The position numbers and the translations under genes are program-made. From Euglena gracilis (Eukaryota > Euglenida > Euglenophyceae > Euglenales): a stretch of 64,000 nt of DNA. Below are positions 53,317 to 64,000 of this stretch, one piece after another; the stretch's first letter is position 1; each line of letters begins with the position of its first letter. The DNA is taken from positions 62,168,898-62,232,897 of the forward strand of contig CP154954.1 of NCBI GenBank assembly GCA_039621445.1, given 5' to 3'. The notes under the pieces were generated by a model. That model saw only the letters and a list, made by a program, of their open reading frames with translations. It did no database searches and was not told where the DNA came from.

Positions 53317-53431
53317 CTTGTCGTACGACCACCCCACTATAACGACCCCCCCCGGTCGCAGGTTGCAGGTTCGGGGGGTCTAACGACCAGCCCCCCGGTT
53401 GCAATTTGCAGGTACCCGGTCGTACGACAAG
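53317..53431. mobile_element. inverted-repeat element, CTTGTCGTACGACC ends (short copy)
   Basis: It has the same 14-bp perfect ends as 16565-16798. The interior is reduced to two CCGGTYGCARGTTGCAGGT-like units. It lies 300 bp after the carrier stop. Confidence 0.7.
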
Positions 53432-53439
53432 GGGGGTGG

Positions 53440-55220
53440 GAGGCAAGGAATGGTGTTTTTTCATAAGGCTTAGGCAGCCGATCTCACATTAAGCTTTCTG
53501 GTGTTCCTTTGTGCAACTGCTCAAAGGAACACCATTTTTATTTTGGTGCATTAGGGTCTTGGCTGCTGGTTGCACACCAGCCCTCTGTGTGTGTCTCACT
53601 GTTTTCCAAACCCTGCCCAGTTTTGATTCCCCTGGTTTGACCCGAGAAGTCAGAAAATCCCCAATTACGCAAAAGCCCAAGTCCTGTCCACCACATTTCC
53701 TGTGGCGTTTTTTTTTAGCAATCGATTTTGTGGCAGTGCCAGGTGGTGTGGAGCCAGGACCCTGGTGAGGTCTCTTTGAAGTCGGTTGCGTGTTTTCCGC
53801 ATCAACCCCCTTTTGAGACTACCCACACAGCAGGAAAGGCAATGCTTCTTCACGCATGCGCACAGGAACCGTTTGCGCTACTGCGCAAAGGAACCATTTC
53901 AAGACCAACCAACGGCGTGTTTGGATTTGGAAAACTGCTTTTTTTATGAGATTGTGGTGCTATTTGTTTGTATTCCTGTGGTGCTCGTCCCCCTGGTGCT
54001 ATTTTGAGTGGTTTTTGTGCAAAATTGCCCATTTGTTCCATCTTTACATTCCAAATAATTATGTTCATACCTTTTCTTTTGAAGCTTTAACAGTGGGGAC
54101 TTTTGAGAGTTAAGAGGAGGATGCAAACATTGGCGTCCACAAAGCCGAGGTGTTTGTGAGGCTCCCTGAACACAGAAATTTAAGTAGTGCAAAGAGCGTT
54201 TTCAAACCGGGCAAAAAACAAAACCATTTGCGCTATTGAAGGAACCGTCCATTCCCGCTGTTATGCACGTGGTCACTGTGCGCGATTGCACAAGTGGTTG
54301 GTTTTCACAGGGACCAACGATTTTTTCTAAGGTCAAATTGTAGACTTGACTACAATTTGACGTACGTATATGCAGGGCTCAGTCTCCCCTGCCCCAAATT
54401 TGTCCAGCAACATCCTTAGTTCGGGGCAGCCGTTGTTTGGTTCCTCAACACACAAGGTGTACATACCCCGTATGCTATGGTGATGCCTGCTCTGGGACAC
54501 GCTAACGTTCAAAGTCTTTGCATTTCCCTCTGCGGTCCCAGGATACCAGACCACATCCTGCTGATTATACCACATTCTGAAAACAATTTAATTATATGTA
54601 TATATGTATTACTATTACAATTACTATTACTATTATGTATAATTATTCATTTTTATTGATTTATAGTGAAATTCATGTAAATGATTTGTCATATATGACA
54701 TATAATACACCGTATACTGACAATAATATGAGTAGCCATTTTGGCTACTTCTTGGGCATTCTTTTGGCCGCTTTTTTGCCATTTCTGGCCACTTTTTTGA
54801 AATTTTGATGATTTGGCTGCTTCTGGCTGCTTTTTTTTTGCCTTTTTTTTGCTTTCAGCCACTGTTTTGCTATTTGGCCATTTTTGGTCAGACATTTGTC
54901 CAGGCTCCTTTTCACCAACTCTCAGGGGTGTCCTGTGCATGGGTGCCTGCCCATAGCAGGCACCCCCCCCCCCCCAGCTGAGCATGGAAACAGTGTTGGT
55001 GCCCTCCCTTTCTTTTTAAGGAAGTGTGCACCCCCCCCCCCCGAGGGGGGGGAGCCGAAAACCCAAGGGGGAGGGAAAGGGCAAGGAAAACACAAAACGG
55101 AAGTTTGAAGTCCCAGTGAATATGGGGACGGACAATTATTGGGAGTTGCTCCGAAGAAAGGGCCAGAAGCAGCGGAATGCAGCGCCAGGCCTTAAACCAG
55201 ACAGAAGCCAAAGTGCATCT
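53440..55220. other. no convincing gene
   Basis: Inverted words AAAGGAACACCATT and GTGTTCCTTTG (53500-53535) and CATTTGCGC/TTGCGC words (53860-54240) look like remnants of an element. 54590-54720 is AT-rich microsatellite-like. 54740-54900 is T-rich with TTTTGGCC words. Confidence 0.35.
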
Positions 55221-55224
55221 AAGG

Positions 55225-55590
55225 GGGGGGGTCCAGCCAGCCAGCAGCTCAAATCCAGCCAGCAGCCCAAATCTGGCTGCCCCCCGGGGGGGGGGGGGTC
55301 AAGTGAAATAAAGTTGGTCCAGCCACAGACTGGCCAGCCAACTGGGCCAGCAGAGTCAGTAAGTAGGCTGTTCCTCCAGTCCTGATCCAGCCTTGATCTA
55401 GCTCCATCCATCAAAACGTCGAGAAGGCAAAAATGTTTGAAAAATTTTGTTTTTCATCGACCCAGCCCAGCACAGTCCCCTCCAGCCCCGGACCCCCCTG
55501 TCCCCCCCGGGGGGGGGGGGGGTCCAGCCAGCAGCCTTTTTCCAGCCAGAGGCTGGACCCCCCCCCCCGGATCCTTAAGAAATCCCTGTA
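55225..55590. mobile_element. partial copy of the CAGGGATTTCTTAAG element
   Basis: It matches 39770-40252: AGCCAGCAGCTCAAATCCAG, CCATCCATCAAAACGTCGA and the end CCTTAAGAAATCCCTG. The left terminal repeat is missing; a CATCTAAGG junction precedes the G run. Confidence 0.6.
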
Positions 55591-55935
55591 TAGGTAAGCA
55601 CCCCAAGTCACCCCCCCCCCGGGGTTGGTAAAAAGAATCCCGGTACAAGTGGTTACGGTTTTAACCACTTCTCACTCCTTTTTGCCACTGTGACAGATGG
55701 TTGTTCGGTGTTGCACATCAAGAATTGCCCAAAGTTTGAGGGTCATAATCCCAAAATTCTAGAAAATTATCCTCTTGTGCAATATGGTCCCAAATGTGAC
55801 CCGCCTCCAGTAACCAGTAACCAGTGATGATGAAAAAATGGGTTCAAGGTCTTATGGGTGATCTCGGTGTAAAAAAAAGTCTTTTTTTGAAACATCATTT
55901 TCGTTATTTTCGAACCCAATCATCATCGATTTCTT

Positions 55936-56250
55936 TCACAGAATATCAATCCAAACGGTTTACAGCCCCCCAAATCACCACAATACCAATGGCACAAAAA
56001 AGGGTGGCTTATTCTAAACAAGAGGGGCAGGGCGGAACCATGGTTTTTCCACAGCTGGGCCGGCGGCACTCCCAAGCTGCCCCCATTGTTACGGATGGTT
56101 CTCCTGCTGCCTCCTCCCTGGTGCCTGCTCATGCGTGTCTGCCCCAATTGTGAAACGAGCCTGCAGGCTTCGTATTCCGCCTCGCGATGGGCAGTGCTGC
56201 GGATCCACCCAAATGGTGCCACCTGCTTTTCATGAGTTCAAGACGCAACA
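55936..56250 (+). CDS. coding-like stretch, unknown
   Basis: After ATTTCTTTCACAG all three frames are long. One reads NINPNGLQPPKSPQYQWHKK, another ends LVPAHACLPQL with a stop at 56151. A later frame has MRVCPNCETSLQASYSASRW. No domain can be fixed. It may be a decayed transposon gene. Confidence 0.25.
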
Positions 56251-57825
56251 TGTCGTTGGCACGCCCCATGTGTGAGTGGCACATTTCCAGGACATGACCT
56301 GGCGCTTCGTATTGAAGTCGAATGCTTTTGCAAGGTGTTCCTTTGACCCCCCCCCCTGTGTCTCCGACACATTCTGCGGTCTATTTCGCATTTAAGGTTT
56401 TTTTGGTTTCTATGCACAATCACGCAAACCCAAATACGTTTTTTCTCGCTTCATTTCTCGTCGCAAAAAGTGAGCTCCACCCTCCTTTCTGTATTTTCGG
56501 CTGGGGCATTGCTGGCTGGTTTTTTACCTCGGGGATATTTTCAAACCCCCTTTTTCAGCTGGTGGCATTTTTTCGGTGATCGACACAGGCGATGTTTTGC
56601 AGCCTGAATATCACAAAAAAAACGTGAAGAACATTAAAAAGGGGCTGATTGGCAGTTCCTGGGACCACTTTTTTCCTTGGCGCTAGCAGCCTCAGAGTGT
56701 GCCCAAAACCTTGTGAAACATTCCCCCCCATTTTTGATTTTCAAACAATTCCCAGTGAACTAGATTTCTGAAAGAACCCCTTTTGCTTTCTCATGCACGG
56801 ACTCTCGGCCCAGGAGATGTCAACGTGAAAAAATCCGGTTTGGGAGGTTGGGGGGTGCGGCAGAGGATTGAGAATGATGGGTGTTTTCGGAGTGTCAGCG
56901 TGACCGAGTGGTGAGTGCACCGGTTTCAGGGCTGACAACCGGACAGTGGGGAAGGGCTCTGAGAGCCATGGTTGGAAGACATGCAGCAGGGACCTTTTTA
57001 GAGGGAAGATTTTGCTTTGCTTTTCTAATGAAAATAAGGGGTGGATGGATATTGTTCTCTCAGGCTGTGAGACTTCGAAATACACTCCGACACAAAAATA
57101 ATGAATCAGTCCCTCCACAAAAATAATGAATCACCCAAATTTTTTTTCAAGGATTGTCACGGTCTGGCATGCTTCATGGAAACTGACCTCAGAAACATGC
57201 AGCCGCTTCATTCAAACAGTGGTAACACACAAAATGCAATCATAATACGCCAGAAATGCTGCCTGCTGCTGTAAACATCAAGTTTTCTGCGTGCACACTG
57301 TATCAGGAAGTGATGTGACCCGTAGTGCACAAAGCGCATTCAGGGACCAAACCGCCAGCAAACCGCATCGGACGGCATCGTGTGATTCAGCAATGCGGTT
57401 CATCGATGCGCGCAGCGTGGCAGCACAGCGCAACAGGTCAGCATCCCCGCGTGCGCAGCCCGCTCATTTGCGCGAGGGACGTTCCTCTGGCCGAGATGGT
57501 ATGTATTCTGTTCGCTTGCACGCATCAAACGTCCCCCATTTGTCGCTGTCACCAGCCAACTCCAACGCGAAATGGGCCTACCGCCGAAATACTTTTTTCT
57601 CTCGCCCCGAAACAGAGGCACAGTGTACCCGGAATCGCGCCCCAACTGGGAGTTTTCCTGCCCAGGAACGTCCCTGGCCCACGATCCACCAAACTGCAGC
57701 ACAATTTGATGCCAGGGTGATGCTCCTGCACAGCAGAAGCAATGGTACGAACAACATTCATAAGCGCAGCATTGCTTCTGCTGTGCAGGAGCATCACCCT
57801 GGCATCAAATTGTGCTGCAGTTTGG

Positions 57826-57940
57826 GCCACTGTGCAGCATGAATGGGGTCGGATCACGGTGGCAGAGGTACAGAAGTTGTACGACAGCATGCCGAAGCGA
57901 TTGGATGCTGTCATTGCAGCCAAGGCCTACTCGACATCAT
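57826..57940 (+). pseudogene. Tc1/mariner transposase C-terminal fragment
   Basis: The frame VWATVQHEWGRITVAEVQKL, then YDSMPKRLDAVIAAKAYSTS, matches the closing pattern of Tc1-like transposases (W..V...W..I....V..L..SMP.R...VI.AKG..T.Y). The catalytic Asp residues are absent. The following TA repeats interrupt it. Confidence 0.75.
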
Positions 57941-58042
57941 ATATATATATATATATATATCTTTGTGTGTGTGTGTGTGTATATATATGCATATATATGC
58001 ATATATATGCATATATATATGCATATATATGCATATATATAT
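57939..58042. repeat. TA/TG/TATGCA microsatellite
   Basis: (TA)n, (TG)n and ATATATGC units form a 100-bp tract inside the Tc1/mariner palindrome. Confidence 0.9.
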
Positions 58043-59051
58043 TGATCGTGGGCCAGGGACGTTCCTGGTCAGGAAAACTCCCAGTTGGGGCGCGATTCCG
58101 GGTACACTGTTGCGCTGTGCTGCCACGCTGCGCGCATCGATGAACCGCATTGCTGAATCACACGATGCCGTCCGATGCGGTTTGCTGGCGGTTTGGTCCC
58201 TGAATGCGCTTTGTGCACTACGGGTCACATCACTTCCTGATACAGTGTGCACGCAGAAAACTTGATGTTTACAGCAGCAGGCAGCATTTCTGGCGTATTA
58301 TGATTGCATTTTGTGTGTTACCACTGTTTGAATGAAGCGGCTGCATGTTTCTGAGGTCAGTTTCCATGAAGCATGCCAGCGTGACAATCCTTGAAAATTT
58401 GGGTGATTCATTATTTTTGTGGAGGGACTGATGCATTATTTTTGTGTCGGAGTGTATCACACCTGTTTAACGGCTGGAAGGAAGATGTGTAACAGGATTT
58501 AAATGCCTGTCAGGGGAACGTGGTGATTGGCACCTGATCAGGAGTGTACCTCTGAGAGACAAAATACCGCTTCATTGAAAGGTGTTGGTGAGAAGAAATG
58601 AACTGAATCACTCACGCAATTGCGCAAACAAAAGCAAAAAGTTATTTGTGTTGTGCAAAAACAAGCCAAAATTTCATCCATTTGCGCAATTGTACAAGAC
58701 AGATTCAAAGTTAATTACATTCTGCATTTTCCATGGTCCATGGGATGCCAAAAAGGCTTAATTTTAAACACTCCACGCCTCAGTTCAATCAAGTGTTCTT
58801 TATTTTTTTTTATTGCACACCGTGTTTGCCTGAATGTGAATGTCCGTCCCCACCCTAGTCTCCTGCAGCAGATCCTGCCAACAGACAGACAGACAGACCA
58901 ACAGACATGGGGGGGGGTGTCGAACCAGCCAGAGCCTTTTTTTCGCAACCAGCAGCTCCCAGTTGACCCCCTGTCACCTCTGCTTACAACCAGGCCATTG
59001 CTTAAGAGTGTAAGAGAGCAGTGTGGGGGGGGGGGGGGCTGTAGCTTGTCC

Positions 59052-59095
59052 AATTTGGACCAGCTGGTCCAGCTGGACACCAGCTGGTCCAAATT
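59052..59095. repeat. hairpin AATTTGGACCAGCTGG
   Basis: AATTTGGACCAGCTGG and its exact complement CCAGCTGGTCCAAATT are separated by 12 bases that also contain CAGCTG words. Confidence 0.85.
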
Positions 59096-59345
59096 CAGCT
59101 GGTGGAAATCCCAGTGGACCCCTGGGGGGGGGGGGGCGGTCCGCTAGCTAGTGGGAATTTTTTTCTGCGACTGGCAAAGCGCCTTTCTGGGCCCAAAACT
59201 TGCCAAAAATGCTCAGTTTGTCCATTTTTTTTGTTGGAACAGAATTGGCCAAAAAAAAAATACATTTAAAACCTCATTCCCTCATTTCCACCTCGGTGCA
59301 AGCACAGTCTTCTGGTGTAGCGCCGGAGGACTTTTTTTTCAGTTG

Positions 59346-60110
59346 AGGGTTCGATATAAGGAGGGCGTATATGGTTTAGGTGGGGGGTGTCCTCCCCCAC
59401 CCCCTCCCCCTCCTGGCCCTCGGGGGGGGGGGGTCCGGACCCCCCCACCTGCCAGGGGGGTCCGGACCGACCCGGGGGGGGGGTACCCAGAACCCCCCAA
59501 AAAAGGATCAATTTTTTCCTCCGGCGCTTTGCGCCGGAGTTTTTGGTAATTTTCTGTCATTGACCTGATGAAAAAACATTATGTGCTGCTTGCGCTTTGA
59601 TTTCGCTGGATGTCAAATTTTTGGCCCGGCGCTTTGCGCCGGGCCGAAAATCGGTCACCTGTTCATAAACGTAACTATGTTGCGGTGGCCAGTCGACCGA
59701 CCAGCGGGGCGGAAAATTTTTGGCAGGTGTCAAATTTTTGATGAACGGTCCCAGCCCATTTTGGGTTCTGTTGTTTTTTTGCGAGGGTTCAGCCTGGGGG
59801 CCCCCACACATTGGAACGGGGTGTTCTGGCCAGTCGATCGCTTGTCGGTCGACTAAGCTCAGCCTGGCTGGACTGACGATGCTGTAATCCACTGCTTAAA
59901 AACCCTGGGGGGGGGTCCACTGGCTAGCCATTTTGCTGGACACTGGAAAAAAGACACAAAATTGATCCCCTTTCCCAGGGGGGCCAGTCTGGGGCAGGGT
60001 TCAATATAAGGACAGGTGGGGGGTGGTCCGGACCCCCCTGCGGGCCAGGAGGGGGGGGGGGGGGGGGACGCCCCCCCAACCTAAACAGTGGCGCGGTCCG
60101 GGTGTAACAA
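59346..60110. mobile_element. rearranged copies of the hAT-type MITE
   Basis: 59346-59660 matches the left part of the element at 41795 (GGGTTCGATATAAGGAG, then the two GC hairpins). 59995-60110 matches its right end in reverse (CAGGGTTCAATATAAGGA). Between them lie GTCGACCGACCA words shared with 20290-20345 and 60175-60215. It is probably two insertions or one insertion with an internal replacement. Confidence 0.6.
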
Positions 60111-60119
60111 AAAAAACAC

Positions 60120-60235
60120 ATGCAAGGGATTCTTTTATTTTGCAGCCCTCCAAACAGTTGCAGGCAAAAGGAAAATTCGTCGACCGACCACCTAGTCGAC
60201 CGACTGGTCGATCGATTAGCCAGACCCCCCCCCCC
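60120..60235. repeat. second copy of a TCGACCGACCA-bearing element
   Basis: It matches 20235-20350: AAGGGAT-CTTTTATTTTG, CAGTT-CA--CAAAAGGAA, then TCGACCGACCA-CTAGTC. Both copies end in poly-C. The ends contain short palindromes (GTCGACTAGTCGA in the copy at 20 kb). Confidence 0.6.
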
Positions 60236-60249
60236 CCAAAGTCGTTTAG

Positions 60250-61200
60250 CCCCAGCCTGGCACCAGGCTGGAACGTTGGCATTTTCCCTTCATTCAGCCA
60301 GCTGCTTTCCCACCGTGTTTGAAAACCCCCCCCGGTTGAGTGGTGTTTGTTTCTATTTGGGGTCACCTCATTTCTGAGTCATCATATGTGATGTCATGGG
60401 TGGTGCGTCATGCGTGGTGCTTCCGCATCGCGTGAACCGCGTGGCGCATCGCGCGAGAAGAATCATATCTGGATGTTCAATTTTCACCAATTTCCACCAG
60501 CACCCCATCTGTGGTGGACTTCCATTCTTTTTTTTTATCTGGTTTCCTCCTAATCAGCAACTTTTGGCCTTTTTTGGCCATTTTGTTTGGCCATTTTGGA
60601 CCACTTTTGGCAACATTTGGCCAGTTTGGGATGCATTTGGCAACTTTCATCACTTTTTGGCCGTTTGAATGCATTTTTGCTTCATTAACACCAATTTTTG
60701 GTTGTTTCTGGCCAATTTTGCACATTTGTGGCCATTTTAGGCCACTTCTCACTGCATTTAGCCACTTTTTGCCTCTTTTGGCCATTTTTTGGCCACTTGC
60801 ACAGATTCGGTGACCATTGGTACAGATTTGGTGAGATCTGGTGGCAAACCAGGTGATTTGAGCCAAAAAAACTTAAAAACCACCAAACTCATTCAAAATG
60901 TTTTTTTTGCAATTTTGTAATCAATGGGCGCTTTTGCAGGTGTTTTTCTCTCATTCAGTCATTTTAGGTTGTACCTGATTCTTGTCACGCGGTGCCACGC
61001 GGTGCCACACGAAGTGCACTCGGTGCGGAAGCATCCCCATGGTGTTACTTTTTTCTCAAAGAAAAAGACAAAACAGGCCTCCTCTGGCCGCTCAGAGGCC
61101 TGAAAGATTGTGTGTGCATAAAAAATATGGCCTAGCGTGTTCAACGCATAGTCAAGAGGTTTTGCTTTGCTGACTGCCGCCCCTCCCGGTTAAAGTTGAA
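60250..61200. other. no gene seen; T-rich TTTTTGGCCA stretch
   Basis: 60545-60800 repeats CATTTTTGGCCA-like words, also found at 35010-35190 and 54740-54900. GTGGTGCTTCCGCATCGCGT-type words near 60400 and 60990 repeat partly in inverted order. Confidence 0.4.
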
Positions 61201-61204
61201 GCTG

Positions 61205-61629
61205 TTAAATGGAATTCAGCAGGAATCGAAATTGTGCGCTTTCACTGCCCACACTGGTATTTTGCTGTTGCACCACTAACTCCAATGCCATATTTGAAGC
61301 CACCGACTTATTGTGGATTTTTGATGCTTTTGGATGTTGACCCCTGACCGCATGTCCGATTCCTAGATCGCCATCGAAGGGCACAGAACTGCACACCTCT
61401 TTTCCTGCGGCTTTTCTTTCAAAGGTTTGCATTTTTGATGACAAACGGTGCCCAAATCGAAGGAGTCATCTTTCTTTGTTGTTGTATTTTGTTGCGTGCC
61501 CCTGTGACCCGGAGCCCCAAGTGGAAGCAGTGGGCCAAGTGGCTCATCTTTGCTCACCCAACCCCACTGGCCATCCCCTCCGCTTCGCAACCAGACGTGC
61601 CATTGGCTTGGCTTGGTTTCTCTGACTGA
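61205..61629. CDS. coding-like stretch, strand unresolved
   Basis: The - strand frame 61444-61205 reads MSSKMQTFERKAAGKEVCSS then LELVVQQQNTSVGSESAQFR, 79 codons. The + strand frame to 61629 reads NGAQIEGVIFLCCCILLRAP and PKWKQWAKWLIFAHPTPLAI. Both are protein-like over partly the same bases. Neither has decisive splice sites or a recognised domain. Confidence 0.3.
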
Positions 61630-61820
61630 TCTGGGCCCAGATACGCCATTTTATTCTTTTTGATGTGTGAGTTGTTGCGGCCTGGCGATATGGGAAGGCT
61701 AAGGTCATTTTCAAAAACCCATCATAATTTTTTGAAAAACCAGCCAGCCACTGGTTTATCTCCTCGCAAGGTTAGGCTATTTGCGAAGGGCAAAACAGAG
61801 TATTATATTTTCCTTCACCT

Positions 61821-62342
61821 GTGGCAAAACCCCTAAATACCACCCAAACCCTCACTCACCCGCTGGCCCCACCTCTGGGTATGATGAAAAAAGATGTCGG
61901 GGGTTCTATGGATTTGATCTTATTGCATTTTGTTTTGTTTGGGCCACGGCTGATTGAGCATCAGAGCAAGATTTGGGAAGCAGGAGCGGGGAATAAAATA
62001 AGTGATAATAAAACTAGTTAAACAACCCTTGAGAATTCATTTTTCCAGCAGCTGGTTAAGGATGGGGGATAAAAAAAATGATGCAAGTGAAATTTGAATT
62101 CAAGGCACAGACAACAACTCCAAGGTTGCCAGCAGGTTCTCACAAGGAAGATTTGGGTCTCGGAGCTTTTTGCCATCGCACGGTGGCAACACCGGCAGGC
62201 GCCATTTCCCTCCACACCTCCTGTTCTGCTGATGCACCAAACTGACTGCTTCCCCGCCTATGTACTGCCCAAGTTGTTGTTTTTTCTCCACACGGCCCAA
62301 ATCAGCCATATTTGTGGCCTGCTGAGCGGGGAAAAAATGCAT
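61821..62342 (+). CDS. coding-like stretches, unknown
   Basis: 61821-62021 reads MMKKDVGGSMDLILLHFVLF then LIEHQSKIWEAGAGNKISD and a stop. 62094-62345 reads QLQGCQQVLTRKIWVSELFA and PAYVLPKLLFFLHTAQISHI and a stop. They may be exons or a degraded mobile gene. The - strand of the second is equally open. Confidence 0.25.
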
Positions 62343-62399
62343 TGACTCCCATCAGCAAACGATGGTTTGGATTGCACAAATTTCTTCTGCTTGAGATTG

Positions 62400-64000
62400 T
62401 GTGCCACTGAACAGGCTGCTGGGCTAACCAGATGATTTGGCTGATGGGGATGGCAGCAGACCTCTTTTTACCTCAGACCCTCTCGGGGGGGGGTGGGGGG
62501 GGTGGGGGGGGGACCTGTCTGGGGGTCCCGGATCAGAGGCTCGGGTATGGGTTTTGGTGCGAAGCGCCGAAATTTTTTTGGGAAATGCTCTCACACGGCC
62601 TGATTTAGGGGGTGGTCCCGGCCTATCCCCTGGAGCGCTTGGCCCCCTTCCTCCTTACATGCAATCTTGGCCCCCCTAAAGTTGGCCTTTGGCACCTGGC
62701 CACCAAAATTCTTAACATACAAATTTGCCCCCCCCCCCCCCAAGGTTTGCCCCCCGGCCTTACCTTTAGTCATGGTTCGGGCCAAGCGCCCGGGGGGGGG
62801 GAGGTAGTTATCTTATGAAATTATGAAATATTTCTTAAAGAAGCAAGGGCCGCCTGAACTGATATCCAGCTGATGTCAGTTGCCAATTCACCTGTGTCAG
62901 CGACGCAGGGTGGCCCAAGGGGTGAGCAGGTGCCAGGGATGTATGGGAGGGGAGTTTAGGGGAGGGAGGGGACGGATGGGGGTCACAACGTTGGGAGGGG
63001 AACTCCGTAGCCAAAAAAACAAAAACCCAAACAAAAAAAACAAACACAACAAACACAAAAATAAGCAAATCCAGTTGGACTGCTGCATTGCTGCATTTGG
63101 TGAGTGCTGGGGTGCGGTGCTTTTGTCTCACAAGGTGAATACCAGCACACACCACCACCAACAACAACCAACACAACCCCACCACCACCAACAACAACAA
63201 CAACAACAACAACACAACAACAACCCAAACAACAACAACAACAACACCCACAAAAAGCAACAACAACCAGATGTGGGGGTATAGGGTAAGTAGGGGGGGT
63301 ATGAGTGACCTTCGAAAAATATGGCTTCTTCCATCCGAAATTGCCAGACATCTGCTCGGTTGTTGTTGTTGTTGTCATTGTTGTTGTTGTTGTTGTTGTT
63401 GTTGATGATGTTAAACCCGCCCCCCCCCCAAATAACCTGGTGGGCGGTGCTTGTAGGGGGGGGGGGGATGAGGGCAAAATATGGTTCCATAAATTGCCCC
63501 CTTTGGGCAAATTGTTGTTTGAGAAAAGGGCCCAAATAACCTGGTGGGGGGGGGGGGGGGAGGGCCAAAGTTGGTTCCATAACTGGCACCCCCCCCAGGT
63601 TTTTACGACGCTGAGAGGGATTAACCAAAACCCTCCCAAACAAACTGGATTTTTTTTTTAAAAAATCAAACATTGGCATTCATGGCAGCCATTCACTTTC
63701 AAAAAAATTGCAAAAAACAGAGTTGGTTTTGAGGTGGTTTTGAAGACAAAAATTACTCCTTGGCCCTGTTCGTTTTCTTCACTTGGGGTAGGGTCTCCAT
63801 CGTCTTTTCTTTGGTTGGTTAAGGGACCAGCAAGTTACCTATTTCCAGGATCCCATACATGCGTGATTTTTTGAAATGTTGATTTCTGAGGTTGGGTCAG
63901 TAGGAAATTCAAAAAAAAACAACCTGCAGCCTTTTCCCCTGCTTCCCTCCTTGCTGGTGACCCCTTTCATGACCGCAGTGCATCTTGGCTCGATCCAGAT
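62400..64000. other. G/C-run and trinucleotide-repeat stretch, no gene seen
   Basis: 62480-62510 and 63540-63565 are G runs. 63150-63270 is (CAA/CCA)n and 63357-63404 is (TTG)n, inverted relative to each other. AAATAACCTGGTGGG recurs at 63427 and 63533 with a shared GGTTCCATAA word, probably a small duplicated element. Confidence 0.45.

Larger units (their letters stand above)
57083..58454. mobile_element. Tc1/mariner (IS630-type) element folded into a palindrome
   Basis: The outer ends CACTCCGACACAAAAATAAT are inverted and flanked by TA (57081-57082 and 58455-58456), the target of this superfamily. Arms of about 350 bp (57083-57435, 58108-58454) are nearly identical. The pairing continues inside as 57617-57683 with 58043-58109 and 57686-57740 with 57765-57825. 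The left half has 180 bp lacking at the right. The right half alone keeps the transposase end (57826-57940) and a TA/TG repeat. No intact transposase remains. Confidence 0.8.

Noticed and set aside
56893-56965. tRNA-like words (GACCGAGTGGTGAGTGCACC)
   Set aside because: It resembles an A box, but there is no B box (GGTTCGANTCC) downstream and the acceptor stem does not pair.

Overview
The window is nuclear DNA of a eukaryote. Its coding sequence is split into short exons with matching phases. It is full of homopolymer C, G, A and T runs, microsatellites and small inverted-repeat elements, and it has no operons, ribosome binding sites or CRISPR. Nearly every well-supported exon is on the + strand. 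Most introns look GT-AG, but several joins that restore a conserved protein need GC-AG or GA-AG, and some introns would be only 32-46 nt. One-way gene order with GC/GA donors recalls dinoflagellates or related alveolate algae. That assignment is an inference; nothing in the window names the organism.

Layout. 1-11.5 kb is repeat-rich: homopolymer fold-back elements, a possible two-exon small gene (3.37-3.82 kb), a large inverted duplication (about 6.0-7.06 and 9.16-10.1 kb) carrying a PHD-finger gene (broken on the left, open on the right), two near-perfect 116-125 bp palindromes and an 834 bp inverted-repeat element with TTAA ends. 11.6-26.05 kb holds a dual-specificity phosphatase gene: nine exons with consistent phases give 264 residues with the active site HCEQGKRRS and a coiled-coil tail. 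Serine-rich exons at 11.6-14.6 kb may belong to it. 26-40 kb holds unrecognised exons, several of which chain in phase (29.5-37.4 kb), a minisatellite encoding Asp-Ala-Gly-Gln repeats, a degenerate 20-bp satellite and one coding-like stretch on the - strand.

40.5-53.03 kb holds a group of unrecognised exons followed by a mitochondrial carrier gene of the S-adenosylmethionine carrier type. All three carrier repeats can be rebuilt from about eleven exons. A hAT transposase gene with introns (44-45.9 kb) sits inside the 4.5 kb second intron of the carrier. A 433 bp element with 19-bp terminal repeats and an exact 8-bp target duplication (41.8-42.2 kb) lies just upstream; its ends are of hAT type.

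53-64 kb is mostly repeats: further copies of the small elements, a Tc1/mariner element folded into a 1.37 kb palindrome with TA duplications, and a few coding-like stretches at 61.2-62.3 kb that cannot be assigned.

Of the recognised genes, the phosphatase would act in the cytoplasm or nucleus on phosphoproteins and the carrier in the mitochondrial (or plastid) inner membrane. They are independent genes with no shared pathway visible. The rest is mainly the record of at least three DNA-transposon superfamilies and many non-autonomous inverted-repeat elements.
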